Shown one piece after another: positions 17,709 through 26,575 of a stretch of DNA of 64,000 nt. The stretch's first letter is position 1. Each line of letters opens with the position of its first letter. Both the position numbers and the translations under genes were made by a program. The stretch is from Bacteroidota bacterium (GTDB lineage: Bacteria > Bacteroidota > Bacteroidia > Bacteroidales > F082): assembly GCA_016845175.1 (NCBI GenBank), contig JAERTD010000033.1, positions 18,076-82,075 of the forward strand, written 5' to 3'. Under the pieces are notes generated by a model, which made no database searches, was not told the origin of the DNA, and was given only the letters and a program-made list of their open reading frames with translations.

Positions 17709-18812
17709 TTATTGAGATAACTTAAGGCGGGCAGAAATAGGAAAGTGATCGGAACGACGCAGCTTGTGTCGGTTGTATTCACTTACTTCTAAACTGTTGC
17801 TGCTCATGATATAATCGATGCGCAGCATAGGTAGGTCGCCAGCATAAGTTCTGCCGATTCCGTTTCCTTTTTGTGTAAATGAATCATCCAGATAATTCAT
17901 GAGTTGGTGATATACAAAGGAAGAGGGGGTATCATTGAAGTCCCCGCACAGTATAATATGTTTTGGTGATGTCTTAAGGATTTCGATCACATATTCTATC
18001 TGCTTTTCCCTGAGCCGGAAGGCCTGAGACAATTTGCTGATAATCTTTTTCGAGTGGGCTTTAAACCCCATATCATCCTTTGAGTCTCGGTTCATCACAA
18101 ATTCAATGTCCTCAGGTACCAACCTGATGTTGGCCAGATGGATATTAAAAACCCTTAGGGTGTCATTTCCATAAAGCAAGTCGGTGTAAATGCCAAAGGT
18201 TCTGCTGCCTTCAAATTTTAGTTTACCCTTATTGATGGCCGGAAATTTGGAAAATATGACCAGGCCTGATAAATAATTGTAGCGTGGGTTATAATAACTT
18301 TCAAAGTAATAGGTACCTGCATGCAGACTGTCTTTTAGTGTTTTCAGGGGTTGGTAGAGGTTTTGATCATGGGACTGAAATTCTTGCAGGCAAACCACAG
18401 AAGCATCTTCTTCCTTAAGAAAATTCAAGATGTCATTTTTTACGGTGAGGGCCGTAAATTCCTGACTTCCTTTACTGAATTGTTGGACATTATAGGATAC
18501 CACCTTTAAGCCCTGATCATCTATAGCCTTATTGGTCGAGAATTGGAAATTGCTTAACATATTGCCACTCCCAGCCACAAGCACCAGTATGTTGAGCCAG
18601 AGCCACTTGCTTTTAAAAAACACCAACAACATCAGCATCAAAAGGTTAATGATGAAGATCATGGGATACATCAGACCGAAAACAGCAAATAAAGCAGTGG
18701 TTGATGGTGCAAAACTACCAGCCAGAAGTGAAAAAACAAGAGCCAATACTGCCAGTAAATTTAGCGGAATGACTATGATTACTATTGGGTTATGTGACTT
18801 GGTATGAAACAA
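17709..18812 (-). CDS. Endonuclease/exonuclease/phosphatase family membrane protein
   Basis: A 367 aa protein with three hydrophobic segments (about residues 8-32, 38-62, 70-90) followed by an EEP-fold catalytic domain. Its motifs are VVCLQEFQ (metal-binding Glu), ILCGDFNDTPSSF (Asp/Asn), RIDYIMSS and SDHFPI (catalytic His). Such proteins are DNase I/sphingomyelinase-like phosphodiesterases, here facing the periplasm. No ATG exists near the 5' end. Initiation is probably at TTG 18812, 14 bases after the rhomboid gene's stop, which suggests coupling. Confidence 0.87.
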   Translation of the reverse strand: MFHTKSHNPIVIIVIPLNLLAVLALVFSLLAGSFAPSTTALFAVFGLMYPMIFIINLLMLMLLVFFKSKWLWLNILVLVAGSGNMLSNFQFSTNKAIDDQGLKVVSYNVQQFSKGSQEFTALTVKNDILNFLKEEDASVVCLQEFQSHDQNLYQPLKTLKDSLHAGTYYFESYYNPRYNYLSGLVIFSKFPAINKGKLKFEGSRTFGIYTDLLYGNDTLRVFNIHLANIRLVPEDIEFVMNRDSKDDMGFKAHSKKIISKLSQAFRLREKQIEYVIEILKTSPKHIILCGDFNDTPSSFVYHQLMNYLDDSFTQKGNGIGRTYAGDLPMLRIDYIMSSNSLEVSEYNRHKLRRSDHFPISARLKLSQ

Positions 18813-18826
18813 GTGTAGGATATGCC

Positions 18827-19753
18827 TTATTTTTTATTACTTGACTTGAAAAGTAATTCTTTTTCTTTTTTGCTCAGACTGCTGTATCCTGATTTTGAGA
18901 TTTTATCCAGGATTTCATCTATCTCCTCCTGCTGGGCAGCTTTATTTGCATTGTATTCATCATCACTGAAGCTCCTTTTGTTTTGTGGCCTGGAAGCTTT
19001 AAAATTGGCAGATGGTTTTGAGTGATAGGTGAACTTTGGAAGCTTAAAATTGTTCAGGAAGGAGGTCAGGTCATTCCCGTTCCTAAGCATATAGGCATAA
19101 ACGAATCCCCAGAAAGCACCTCCCAAATGGGCAATATGCCCACCTGCATTGCCTTGCCTCATACTTAGCAGGTCGATGGCGACAAATACAATGGCCACAT
19201 ATTTCATTTTAACCCGACCAATAAACAACAGTTGAACCGTATAATTGGGCACATAGGTACTAATGGCAATAATGATGGCCAGTACTGATGCGGAGGCACC
19301 CAAAGCCACGGCCTGGCCTTTAACATCGCTAAACAGCGGAAATAGATTAAATGAAATAATAAAGAACAGGGCACCCATAAGACCTCCCAGGATATAAGTA
19401 CGTAAAAGTTTCCTGGGACCCAGATATTCGAGAAATATTCTGCTGCCAAAATACAGCATCACCATATTAAAGAGCAGATGGAAGAAACCTTCATGCAAAA
19501 ACATATAGGTGAAAAAGGTCCATGGCTTGAAAATCAGGGTATTCAGATCAGAGGGCAGGGCAAAATACTCTGCCACCAATCCGATGGCCACGCCAGCGCC
19601 CGAATTGTCTGCACCAGCTAGCCAGGCTAGGGTCTCAATCAACTGTACTACTATAAAAACAGCAGTGTTAATGAGCAATAGCCTGGAAAGTACGGTTTTG
19701 GATAAAAAAAGTTGTTTAAAAAACTCTCCGGTATTTGATGGTTGGCCAAACAT
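18827..19753 (-). CDS. Rhomboid family intramembrane serine protease (second of two)
   Basis: A protein of about 308 aa with six membrane segments and a soluble tail of about 90 residues rich in Lys and Glu. The rhomboid motifs are HEGFFHLLFNM in the second segment, the catalytic Ser in GASAS and the catalytic His in GHIAHLGGAFWG, so the active site is intact. I chose ATG 19753; a TTG at 19771 would add six residues. It lies 24 to 42 bases downstream of another rhomboid gene. Rhomboids cleave membrane-anchored proteins, and the substrate here is unknown. Confidence 0.9.
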   Translation of the reverse strand: MFGQPSNTGEFFKQLFLSKTVLSRLLLINTAVFIVVQLIETLAWLAGADNSGAGVAIGLVAEYFALPSDLNTLIFKPWTFFTYMFLHEGFFHLLFNMVMLYFGSRIFLEYLGPRKLLRTYILGGLMGALFFIISFNLFPLFSDVKGQAVALGASASVLAIIIAISTYVPNYTVQLLFIGRVKMKYVAIVFVAIDLLSMRQGNAGGHIAHLGGAFWGFVYAYMLRNGNDLTSFLNNFKLPKFTYHSKPSANFKASRPQNKRSFSDDEYNANKAAQQEEIDEILDKISKSGYSSLSKKEKELLFKSSNKK

Positions 19754-19795
19754 TCTATTCAATAATTTCAATTAGTAAAAAGGAGCACAGCCTGA

Positions 19796-20539
19796 TTAAT
19801 ACAGCTGACCTTTTTGTTTCCAGTACCTGATGATCAGGTAGCCAAATAGCATACCGCCCAAATGGGCAAAATGAGCCACATTATCGCCAGGGCTATTGGC
19901 AATGCCTGAGAAAAGTTCGATGGCACCATAAATGATGACAAAATACTTTGCTTTAATAGGTATGGCAAAATAAATGTAAATCAGGGAGTTGGGGAACATC
20001 ATCCCAAAGGCAAGCAAAATGCCGAATACAGCACCAGAGGCACCCACGGTTGTTGAATTTACAATGGCATTCAGGGCACCCATGCCGGAATCCTGATAGT
20101 TCATTCCTTGCTGGATAACGGAGTAACCCTCTTTATACACGATTTCTATTTGTTCTGGTGATAAGCCGGCTTCCAGCACACTAATCCGTATATAGGCCAC
20201 TATCATCTGAATAACAGCAGCGCCAACACCTGTGGCCAAATAATAATTTAAAAATCGTTTTGGGCCCCAAACATTTTCAAGTACATTTCCAAACATCCAT
20301 AGGGCAAACATATTGAACAGGATATGTGAAAACCCTCCGTGCATAAACATATAGCTGACAAACTGCCACACACCAAAATCAGGAGAACTAGGGTAGTGCA
20401 ATCCCAGATAGCGGTTTAAGTCGAGGTTTAAGGCGCTCCCCATAGCCAGGGTCCCAAGAAAGAACAAGCCGTTGATTATCAGTAGGTTTTTAACTACCAA
20501 TGGTAGCACATTAAATCCTCTGGGGCTATATTGTTGCAT
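19796..20539 (-). CDS. Rhomboid family intramembrane serine protease (first of two)
   Basis: A 247 aa protein with six membrane segments. Its motifs are HGGFSHILFNM, the catalytic Ser in VGASGAVFG and the catalytic His in VAHFAHLGGMLFG. It is shorter than its neighbour at 18827, lacks the charged C-terminal tail, and has a longer loop (about residues 120-155) before the Ser helix. The pair likely arose by duplication and then diverged. It is probably co-transcribed with mutL upstream. Confidence 0.92.
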   Translation of the reverse strand: MQQYSPRGFNVLPLVVKNLLIINGLFFLGTLAMGSALNLDLNRYLGLHYPSSPDFGVWQFVSYMFMHGGFSHILFNMFALWMFGNVLENVWGPKRFLNYYLATGVGAAVIQMIVAYIRISVLEAGLSPEQIEIVYKEGYSVIQQGMNYQDSGMGALNAIVNSTTVGASGAVFGILLAFGMMFPNSLIYIYFAIPIKAKYFVIIYGAIELFSGIANSPGDNVAHFAHLGGMLFGYLIIRYWKQKGQLY

Positions 20540-20619
20540 ATATGTTATTCTTATCTGTTTCGATCAAACGCCGGGTCCATCACAATTCGTATGTGTTTCC
20601 ATGTTTGAACTGTTAATTA

Positions 20620-22464
20620 TTACTTTTTTGCCTTAATCAAATCATCAATATCGGCGAGAGGTACTATGGTCAATATCTTGCTGCCATCCGGAGCAGTTTC
20701 AGGAACTGTACTGGCAAACAATTGATCAAATGTGGCTGACATTTCCTGTTGCGTCATTTTTTTGTTTTCAAACCCCGACAGTTTGCCAGCCATTGAGCGG
20801 GCTAAAATAATATTTTTATTTACAGCAAGATCGCCAGACTCCTGCTTGTGCTGCTCAATAATATACTCCAGGGTAGCTGTAACTGAATCGTCATTTAAGT
20901 CACCGGGAATTCCATTGATAACGAAGCTGTTACTTCCAAGTGCCTCAATGATAAAACCAATTTTTTCGAGTTCCTTCTTCAGTGTTCTGATGATTTCTGC
21001 ATCTCCTGGAGAGAAGTGAACTTCTTCAGGAAAAAGTTGTTGTTGAGAGGGATTTTGCATGCCTTCAAGCAGAGACAAATATTGCTCGTAGAAGATACGT
21101 TGCTTGGCTTTTACCTGATCAATCATCATCAGTCCGGAGGCCACATTGGTCAAAATATATTTGCCATGTACCTGAAAAAATGAGCCCACATGGGAAGATT
21201 CCTCCAAATCAAGAGCCTCGGTATTTGATTTCAGCACCTCAGGAAAATCAGAAGTTACAGGCATCTTTGGACTGCTTTGAAACAGGTTTTCCCATTGGTC
21301 ATCACCTTCACGTTTATCGGGTTTCTGATAGGGGATATCTGTTTTCCTTTCTTCCCTGAAAGGGTTAAAATCAGGGTTTACCTGAATACCAGGAATGGGG
21401 ATATTCTCTTTTGGTGGCGTATTCAGGCTTGCCTCTATGCTGGGTTCTACATCAAAGTCGAGGGTGGGTGTGAAATTATATTTTCCAATGGATTGCTTCA
21501 CAGCCGCATGCAGTACTGCATAGATAAAGCGGGCATTTCGGAAGTTTACTTCAGTTTTGGTGGGATGGATATTGATGTCGATTTCTTCCGGATCCACTTC
21601 AATGTGTATGAAATAGGATGGGTGGGCATCTGTTGGTATCAATTCATGATAGGCATTGGCTACTGCATGATGCAAATAGGCATGCTTGATAAAGCGTCCA
21701 TTCACAAAGAAATACTGCTCGCCTCTTGTTTTTTTAGCGAATTCGGCTTTCCCGATAAAACCGCTGATGTTTACTTCATCGGTTTTTTGCTCAACGGTCA
21801 GCAGTCTTTCATTGTAGATGTTCCCAAACAGGTCAACAATTCTTTTCTTCAGGCTTTCCGGATTCAGCTTGAATACCACTTTGTCATTATGGGTCATGGA
21901 AAAACCAATCTCTGGATTGATCAATGAAACCCTTATGAATTCCTCAATGATATGCCTGGTTTCTGCCGCATTGGATTTTAAGAAGTTACGGCGCGCAGGT
22001 ACATTAAAAAACAAATTCTTTACGGCAATATTACTACCGGGATTTGCAGCTATAGCCTCCTGTCCAATGACTTTGGAGCCTTCAATTTTAAGTAGGGTGC
22101 CCAATTCCTCATCATGGGGTTTCGTCCTGACTTCCACCTGTGCAATCGCTGCGATGGAAGCCAATGCCTCTCCGCGAAATCCCATGGTCCTTATGGCGAA
22201 CAAATCATCGGCAGAGTTTATTTTCGAAGTGGCATGACGTTCGAAACTCATGCGCACATCAATGGCCGACATGCCACTACCATTATCAAGCACCTGGATG
22301 AGGGTTTTGCCGGCATCCTTGATAATCAATTGAATGGTATCGGCACCAGCATCCAATGCATTTTCAAGGAGTTCCTTAACCGCAGAAGCCGGACGTTGTA
22401 TTACCTCGCCAGCAGCTATTTGATTGGCCACAGATTCAGGAAGCAATTTAATGATATTCGTCAT
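20620..22464 (-). CDS. mutL: DNA mismatch repair protein MutL
   Basis: A 614 aa protein. The N-terminal GHKL ATPase carries VANQIAAGEVIQRP, ELLENALDAGA (motif I), DNGSGM (motif II) and TMGFRGEALASI (motif III). A variable linker (about 350-430) leads to the C-terminal dimerisation domain. The endonuclease motifs of PMS2-type MutL are degraded: the DQHAxxERxxxE position reads DQVKAKQRIFYE, and the ACHxAI and CPHGRP positions lack Cys and His. It should act as the ATP-driven matchmaker between MutS and downstream nucleases. It lies 20 bases after the small membrane protein gene. Confidence 0.97.
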   Translation of the reverse strand: MTNIIKLLPESVANQIAAGEVIQRPASAVKELLENALDAGADTIQLIIKDAGKTLIQVLDNGSGMSAIDVRMSFERHATSKINSADDLFAIRTMGFRGEALASIAAIAQVEVRTKPHDEELGTLLKIEGSKVIGQEAIAANPGSNIAVKNLFFNVPARRNFLKSNAAETRHIIEEFIRVSLINPEIGFSMTHNDKVVFKLNPESLKKRIVDLFGNIYNERLLTVEQKTDEVNISGFIGKAEFAKKTRGEQYFFVNGRFIKHAYLHHAVANAYHELIPTDAHPSYFIHIEVDPEEIDINIHPTKTEVNFRNARFIYAVLHAAVKQSIGKYNFTPTLDFDVEPSIEASLNTPPKENIPIPGIQVNPDFNPFREERKTDIPYQKPDKREGDDQWENLFQSSPKMPVTSDFPEVLKSNTEALDLEESSHVGSFFQVHGKYILTNVASGLMMIDQVKAKQRIFYEQYLSLLEGMQNPSQQQLFPEEVHFSPGDAEIIRTLKKELEKIGFIIEALGSNSFVINGIPGDLNDDSVTATLEYIIEQHKQESGDLAVNKNIILARSMAGKLSGFENKKMTQQEMSATFDQLFASTVPETAPDGSKILTIVPLADIDDLIKAKK

Positions 22465-22484
22465 AAAGAAAAACTTCTAAATCC

Positions 22485-22796
22485 CTATCTTACACCAAAT
22501 AAGGCAATTAATTTGTCGACAAAGTCTGTAAAAAAGATCAGATAGATCCCCCCAATAACTACTGAACCATAAAATAGATAGGAGATACTGATACTCAATG
22601 TACTTTTTTTGCCTTCCTTATCCTCTTTTCGCCACCTTTTCGACATTTGCCGTCGTAAACCTTCCTTATGACTTAACTCGGAGCTGTAACCCAGATTGGC
22701 TTTTTTTTGTTCAAGAGCTGCTTTCTCTTCATCATAATACCTGGGACGGTATGAAAACCGCTTAGGCTGTGGTGTTTTGAAAGTGATGAAACGCAT
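22485..22796 (-). CDS. Small conserved single-span membrane protein
   Basis: A 103 aa protein. The first 65 residues are strongly basic and hydrophilic (KRFSYRPRYYDEEKAA, then RRQMSKRWRKEDKEGKK), followed by one membrane segment (about residues 70-95). It matches a type often seen next to mutL in Bacteroidota and sometimes mislabelled as riboflavin synthase beta; nothing in it suggests a flavin enzyme. Function unknown. Confidence 0.7.
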   Translation of the reverse strand: MRFITFKTPQPKRFSYRPRYYDEEKAALEQKKANLGYSSELSHKEGLRRQMSKRWRKEDKEGKKSTLSISISYLFYGSVVIGGIYLIFFTDFVDKLIALFGVR

Positions 22797-22818
22797 ATTA
22801 TCCTGACTTTTGTGATTA

Positions 22819-22826
22819 CAAAATTA
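22819..22826 (-). promoter_or_regulatory. -7 element upstream of the small protein/mutL operon
   Basis: TAATTTTG on the minus strand matches TAnnTTTG and ends 22 bases before the ATG at 22796. It probably drives the small protein-mutL-rhomboid transcript. Confidence 0.45.
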
Positions 22827-23044
22827 CCTTAATTTGGCAATTCAGACCACTACCTTAACATAAAATAACAATTCGATCTCTTATACTTAGTAATAATGCT
22901 GTGTTGAGATCAATCTTTGACTTGCAGAAACCTGATTCAGAAACAGCGGATCCCATTTTATTATACTGCTGAGCATTAAAATTATCTCTCTGTCCCAGGC
23001 TACCGTCTTAATGCCTATTTTTACCACATCAAAAAATTGGGAAA

Positions 23045-23422
23045 ATGAATATTAGCAATCCAATGGATAAGCTTATTGTGGTAGGAGATAGGGTTCTTAT
23101 AAAGCCCAAGAGTGCTGCCAATAAGACCAGAAGTGGTTTATTACTCCCTCCTGGTTATAAGGAAAAGGAAGAAATACAAAGTGGTTATGTGGTCAAAGCT
23201 GGTCCTGGATATCCCATACCCTTACCTTCAGATGAATTGGAAGAGCCCTGGAAGAAAAAAGAAGACCAGATTAATTATATTCCCTTACAGGCTATGGTAG
23301 GTGACTTGGCCATTTTTCTGAAAAAAGGAGCAGTGGAGGTTCAGTACCATAATGAGAAGTATTTCATTGTACCTCAACATTCCATATTACTGCTGGAACG
23401 TGACGAATTAAACGAAGGCTGA
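23045..23422 (+). CDS. GroES-like co-chaperonin paralogue
   Basis: A 125 aa protein of the Cpn10 fold. VVGDRVLIKPKSAANKTRSG at the N-terminus, a long insertion (GYPIPLPSDELEEPW) and VGDLAIFLKKGAVEVQYHNEKYFIV resemble the GroES barrel. It differs from canonical GroES (about 95 aa) in length and in the mobile loop, where TRSGLLLPPGYKEKEE replaces the usual GGIVL tripeptide. No groEL is nearby, so it is likely a divergent paralogue with unknown partner. An alternative start is the Met seven codons downstream. Confidence 0.8.
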   Translation: MNISNPMDKLIVVGDRVLIKPKSAANKTRSGLLLPPGYKEKEEIQSGYVVKAGPGYPIPLPSDELEEPWKKKEDQINYIPLQAMVGDLAIFLKKGAVEVQYHNEKYFIVPQHSILLLERDELNEG

Positions 23423-23451
23423 TCTTCTCATTCTTAATTGCCACTAAATCA

Positions 23452-24606
23452 ATGATTAATCTAACAAAATTCATTTCAGTTCTTCTGCTGTTTGCCCTGT
23501 TGAATGCCTGTACATCCAAACAGGAATCAGTTCCCTATGAACGATTATTTAACGATAGTATCCAGAGAGGTTTGCCATCCATCATCAGCCATGCCAAGGG
23601 CTTTAGTGTGTATCAGCTGGATTCGGTGTTCCGATTGGATATTTACCAGCCCAATTTAGGACAGAATATTGCTGCAACTTATTATTTATCAAAGAAGTTC
23701 TCAGAGCAGGAACTTGCAGCGCACAACAACTATCTGAAAATACCACTTGATAGTGTAGCTGTATTCTCGGGCACCCAAATCAACGCTTTTGAAAGATTGG
23801 GCTTGTTGGAGTCCATTGTTGGTATTTCGGAGGCCAGATATATTATTAATCCGGATATTGCTGAACGACTGGAAGAAGGAAGTATTATGGAATTAAGCAA
23901 CAGTGGTAGCTTTTACCTGGAGCGCACACTTATGCTGAATCCTCAGCTGATTTTTTATTCACCCTATAAGTTCAATGAGGTCCATCCCTTGGCAGCAGCC
24001 AAAATCACTATGGTTCCCTTTTTCGATTTCCGGGAAAAGGATCCTCTGGGTAGGGCAGAGTGGGTAAAATTCACAGCCCTTTTTTACGACCAAATGGAGG
24101 AGGCTTCAGAACTGTTTCAGCATATTGTCACCCAGTATGAATCCTATGCTGCTATGGTCGCTGAGGTAGAATACCGACCCACTGTTTTTGCAGATAAATA
24201 CTTCAATGGGCAATGGTATGTGCCTGGTGGACAGAGTTATGTGGCCAAACTTTTTTTTGATTCTGGGTCGGATTACCTATGGGCAGATGATCCACACACA
24301 GGCAGTTTCCCTCTGGATTATGAAGTTGTTTTTGCCAAGGCGCACGATGCTGATTTTTGGCGTATCCTGGGATCTTATGGTGATACACCCAGTTATGCTG
24401 CTTTGGAATCTGAAAATGGACTTTATCGGCATTTTAAGGCCTTCAAAAACAAACAGATCATTCATTGCGATGCTCAGGCGACTGCTTTTTTTGAAACCAG
24501 TCCACTGGAACCCCAGTTAGTATTGGCCGACCTCATTAAAGCTTTTCACCCGGAGCTTTTGCCTGATTATCATGCTAAGTACTATAAAGTTCTTTTGAAA
24601 GAATAA
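23452..24606 (+). CDS. ABC importer substrate-binding lipoprotein (siderophore/cobalamin type)
   Basis: A 384 aa protein with a lipoprotein signal (LLLFALLNAC, lipidated Cys about residue 20). The mature part is a TroA/BtuF/FepB-type binding protein: SVAVFSGTQINAFERLGLL and a first lobe with NPQLIFYSPY, then a bridging helix and a second lobe with AKLFFDSGSDYLWADD. It should pass substrate to the permease encoded downstream. Ferric siderophore, haem or vitamin B12 are all possible. No TonB receptor and no recognisable cobalamin riboswitch lie nearby, so the substrate stays open. Confidence 0.88.
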   Translation: MINLTKFISVLLLFALLNACTSKQESVPYERLFNDSIQRGLPSIISHAKGFSVYQLDSVFRLDIYQPNLGQNIAATYYLSKKFSEQELAAHNNYLKIPLDSVAVFSGTQINAFERLGLLESIVGISEARYIINPDIAERLEEGSIMELSNSGSFYLERTLMLNPQLIFYSPYKFNEVHPLAAAKITMVPFFDFREKDPLGRAEWVKFTALFYDQMEEASELFQHIVTQYESYAAMVAEVEYRPTVFADKYFNGQWYVPGGQSYVAKLFFDSGSDYLWADDPHTGSFPLDYEVVFAKAHDADFWRILGSYGDTPSYAALESENGLYRHFKAFKNKQIIHCDAQATAFFETSPLEPQLVLADLIKAFHPELLPDYHAKYYKVLLKE

Positions 24607-24612
24607 GCAGAT

Positions 24613-24633
24613 CCAGCTGTAGAAAGTAGCTGG
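24613..24633. repeat. Short hairpin between binding protein and permease genes
   Basis: CCAGCT (24613-24618) and AGCTGG (24628-24633) are perfect six-base arms around a nine-base loop in the 110-base gap of the importer operon. No T-tract follows. It may stabilise the upstream mRNA end and set unequal expression of binding protein and permease. Confidence 0.3.
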
Positions 24634-24716
24634 CATTGGACTGACTACTAATGAACTGGTATATTAATTGACTTCAGCCTATTTGATAAAGTTTATTATT
24701 CTATTTTTATTTGCTC

Positions 24717-25757
24717 ATGTTGCATAAGAAAAATATGGTGCTTTGGTTTATCGGTTTAAGCCTGATGCTGGCTGTGCTGTTTTATGCAAACTTGTGGTAT
24801 GGTTCTGTACTTATCCAGTGGACAGATATATTTTCGGTACTTATGGGTAAAACTTCTGTTACTGATATCAGTCGGGTGATTGTATTGGAATACAGATTAC
24901 CACAGGCCATTACTGCCTTGTCGGTGGGCATGGGCCTGGGCGTGGCTGGCTTATTGTTGCAGACCATTTTCAGAAATCCCCTGGCAGGACCTTCTGTTCT
25001 GGGAATCAGCTCCGGGGCAAGCCTGGGCGTAGCTATTGTAATCTTACTTGGTACAAGTTTACAGTTCGACTGGCTTGGTTCCACTCATATTCTGAGCGAA
25101 CTAGGAGTGGTATTTGCTGCCTTTTCAGGTGCTTTACTCGTCTTAGGCATCATTTTGTTTGCCTCAGGTCGCATTGCCAATGTGGTGAGTATTCTCATCA
25201 TTGGAATAATGATTGGCTATACAGTCTCGGCCATTGTTGGTTTTCTTCAATTCATGAGCCATGCGGAGGAGCTACATGCCTATGTACTGTGGGGTCTGGG
25301 TAGCTTTTCCAACAGCAGCAGTGAACAGTCGGTTTTTCTACTGATCAGCATGTTGATAGTTGTGGGCATTGGTTTTGTTTTCATAAAACCACTAAATGCC
25401 TTATTGATGGGAGAAAGCTATGCCCGAAGTGTAGGTGTGAACACCACGAGAGTGCAGAGGGCTGTTATTATATTATCGGGATTGATCATTGCTCTGGCCA
25501 CAGCATTTACCGGACCCATAGCCTTTATTGGGCTGGCTGTACCACATTTGGCGAGAAACTTATTCCGCAGCTCAAATCATGGTTTACTGATCCCATCTGT
25601 CCTGCTTATGGGTTCCATACTGACCCTATTATGTAATCTGATTGCCAAATTACCAGGCTATGATACTTCCTTGCCCATTAATGCAGTAACTTCATTGATT
25701 GGAGCGCCCATTGTGATCTGGGTTATTGTCAAACGCGGACGCTTAAAAAAGGGATAA
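24717..25757 (+). CDS. FecCD/BtuC-type ABC transporter permease
   Basis: A 346 aa protein with about ten membrane segments and FecCD family signatures: VLEYRLPQAITALSVGMGLG, FRNPLAGPSVLGISSGAS and FTGPIAFIGLAVPHLARNLF, the latter near the ATPase coupling helix. The open frame could begin at TTG 24711, but ATG 24717 is preferred. One base separates its stop from the ATPase gene's start, as expected for an importer operon. Confidence 0.93.
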   Translation: MLHKKNMVLWFIGLSLMLAVLFYANLWYGSVLIQWTDIFSVLMGKTSVTDISRVIVLEYRLPQAITALSVGMGLGVAGLLLQTIFRNPLAGPSVLGISSGASLGVAIVILLGTSLQFDWLGSTHILSELGVVFAAFSGALLVLGIILFASGRIANVVSILIIGIMIGYTVSAIVGFLQFMSHAEELHAYVLWGLGSFSNSSSEQSVFLLISMLIVVGIGFVFIKPLNALLMGESYARSVGVNTTRVQRAVIILSGLIIALATAFTGPIAFIGLAVPHLARNLFRSSNHGLLIPSVLLMGSILTLLCNLIAKLPGYDTSLPINAVTSLIGAPIVIWVIVKRGRLKKG

Positions 25758-25758
25758 T

Positions 25759-26556
25759 ATGTCGACATTACTACATATCGATTCCATATCCACCGGTTAT
25801 CATTGGAATACCCGGAATGAAGTAATCCTGCATGACAATATCTCAGCCCAAGTATCCAACGGAGAAATGGTTTGTATGCTGGGTCCTAATGGAGCTGGTA
25901 AATCAACCTTTATGAGAACAATACTGGGTTTTGAACCCTTGCATAGGGGACAGGTATATTTTGATAAAAAATCATTGACTGATCTGAGTGTTCATGCATT
26001 GGCAAAAAAAGTGGCTGTGGTTCTGACTGATAGGATAGATGATAATTTCCTTTCGGCCTACGAAGTAGTTTCTTCCGGACGGTATCCTTATGCTTCCTTT
26101 ACCGGGCGCTTAAAAGAAACTGATCACCAACACATTGTTGAAGCATTGGCATTGGTCGGTGCCAGCGCTCTGTCATCCCGTTTTTTTAGGGAGTTAAGTG
26201 ATGGTGAAAAGCAGAGGGTTTTACTGGCACGGGCCCTTGCACAGGATACTGACCTGATATTTCTGGATGAGCCTGCTGCCTTTATTGATTCTCCAGGAAA
26301 AGTTGAACTCATGGAGTTGTTAAGATCCCTTTGCCAGCAGAATGACAAAGGCATACTAATTACTACTCACGATATGGAACCAGCGCTACGGTTTGCAGAT
26401 AAACTGTGGTTGTTTGCCGATCAGCGACACTTTCAGGAGGGAAGCCCTGAACAGTTAATTAGAGGAGGATCAATTAATTCCTTTTTTGATACTGAGGAAG
26501 TAGTATTTAATCCTGAAAACAGACGTTTTGAAAAACGCATTGACCAGAATTCATAA
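25759..26556 (+). CDS. ABC transporter ATPase (FepC/BtuD type)
   Basis: A 265 aa nucleotide-binding subunit with Walker A GPNGAGKST, Q-loop region, signature LSDGEKQRV (in place of LSGGQ), Walker B LIFLDEPAAF and switch His in TTHD. It powers the permease encoded one base upstream. The C-terminal 40 residues (GSINSFFDTEEVVFNPENRR) are typical of iron-siderophore ATPases. Confidence 0.93.
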   Translation: MSTLLHIDSISTGYHWNTRNEVILHDNISAQVSNGEMVCMLGPNGAGKSTFMRTILGFEPLHRGQVYFDKKSLTDLSVHALAKKVAVVLTDRIDDNFLSAYEVVSSGRYPYASFTGRLKETDHQHIVEALALVGASALSSRFFRELSDGEKQRVLLARALAQDTDLIFLDEPAAFIDSPGKVELMELLRSLCQQNDKGILITTHDMEPALRFADKLWLFADQRHFQEGSPEQLIRGGSINSFFDTEEVVFNPENRRFEKRIDQNS

Positions 26557-26575
26557 ATCCTAATACTGCGATAAG

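Noticed and set aside
24607..24716. Cobalamin riboswitch before the ABC permease or binding-protein gene
   Set aside because: No recognisable B12-box or multi-stem structure; only a simple six-base hairpin.
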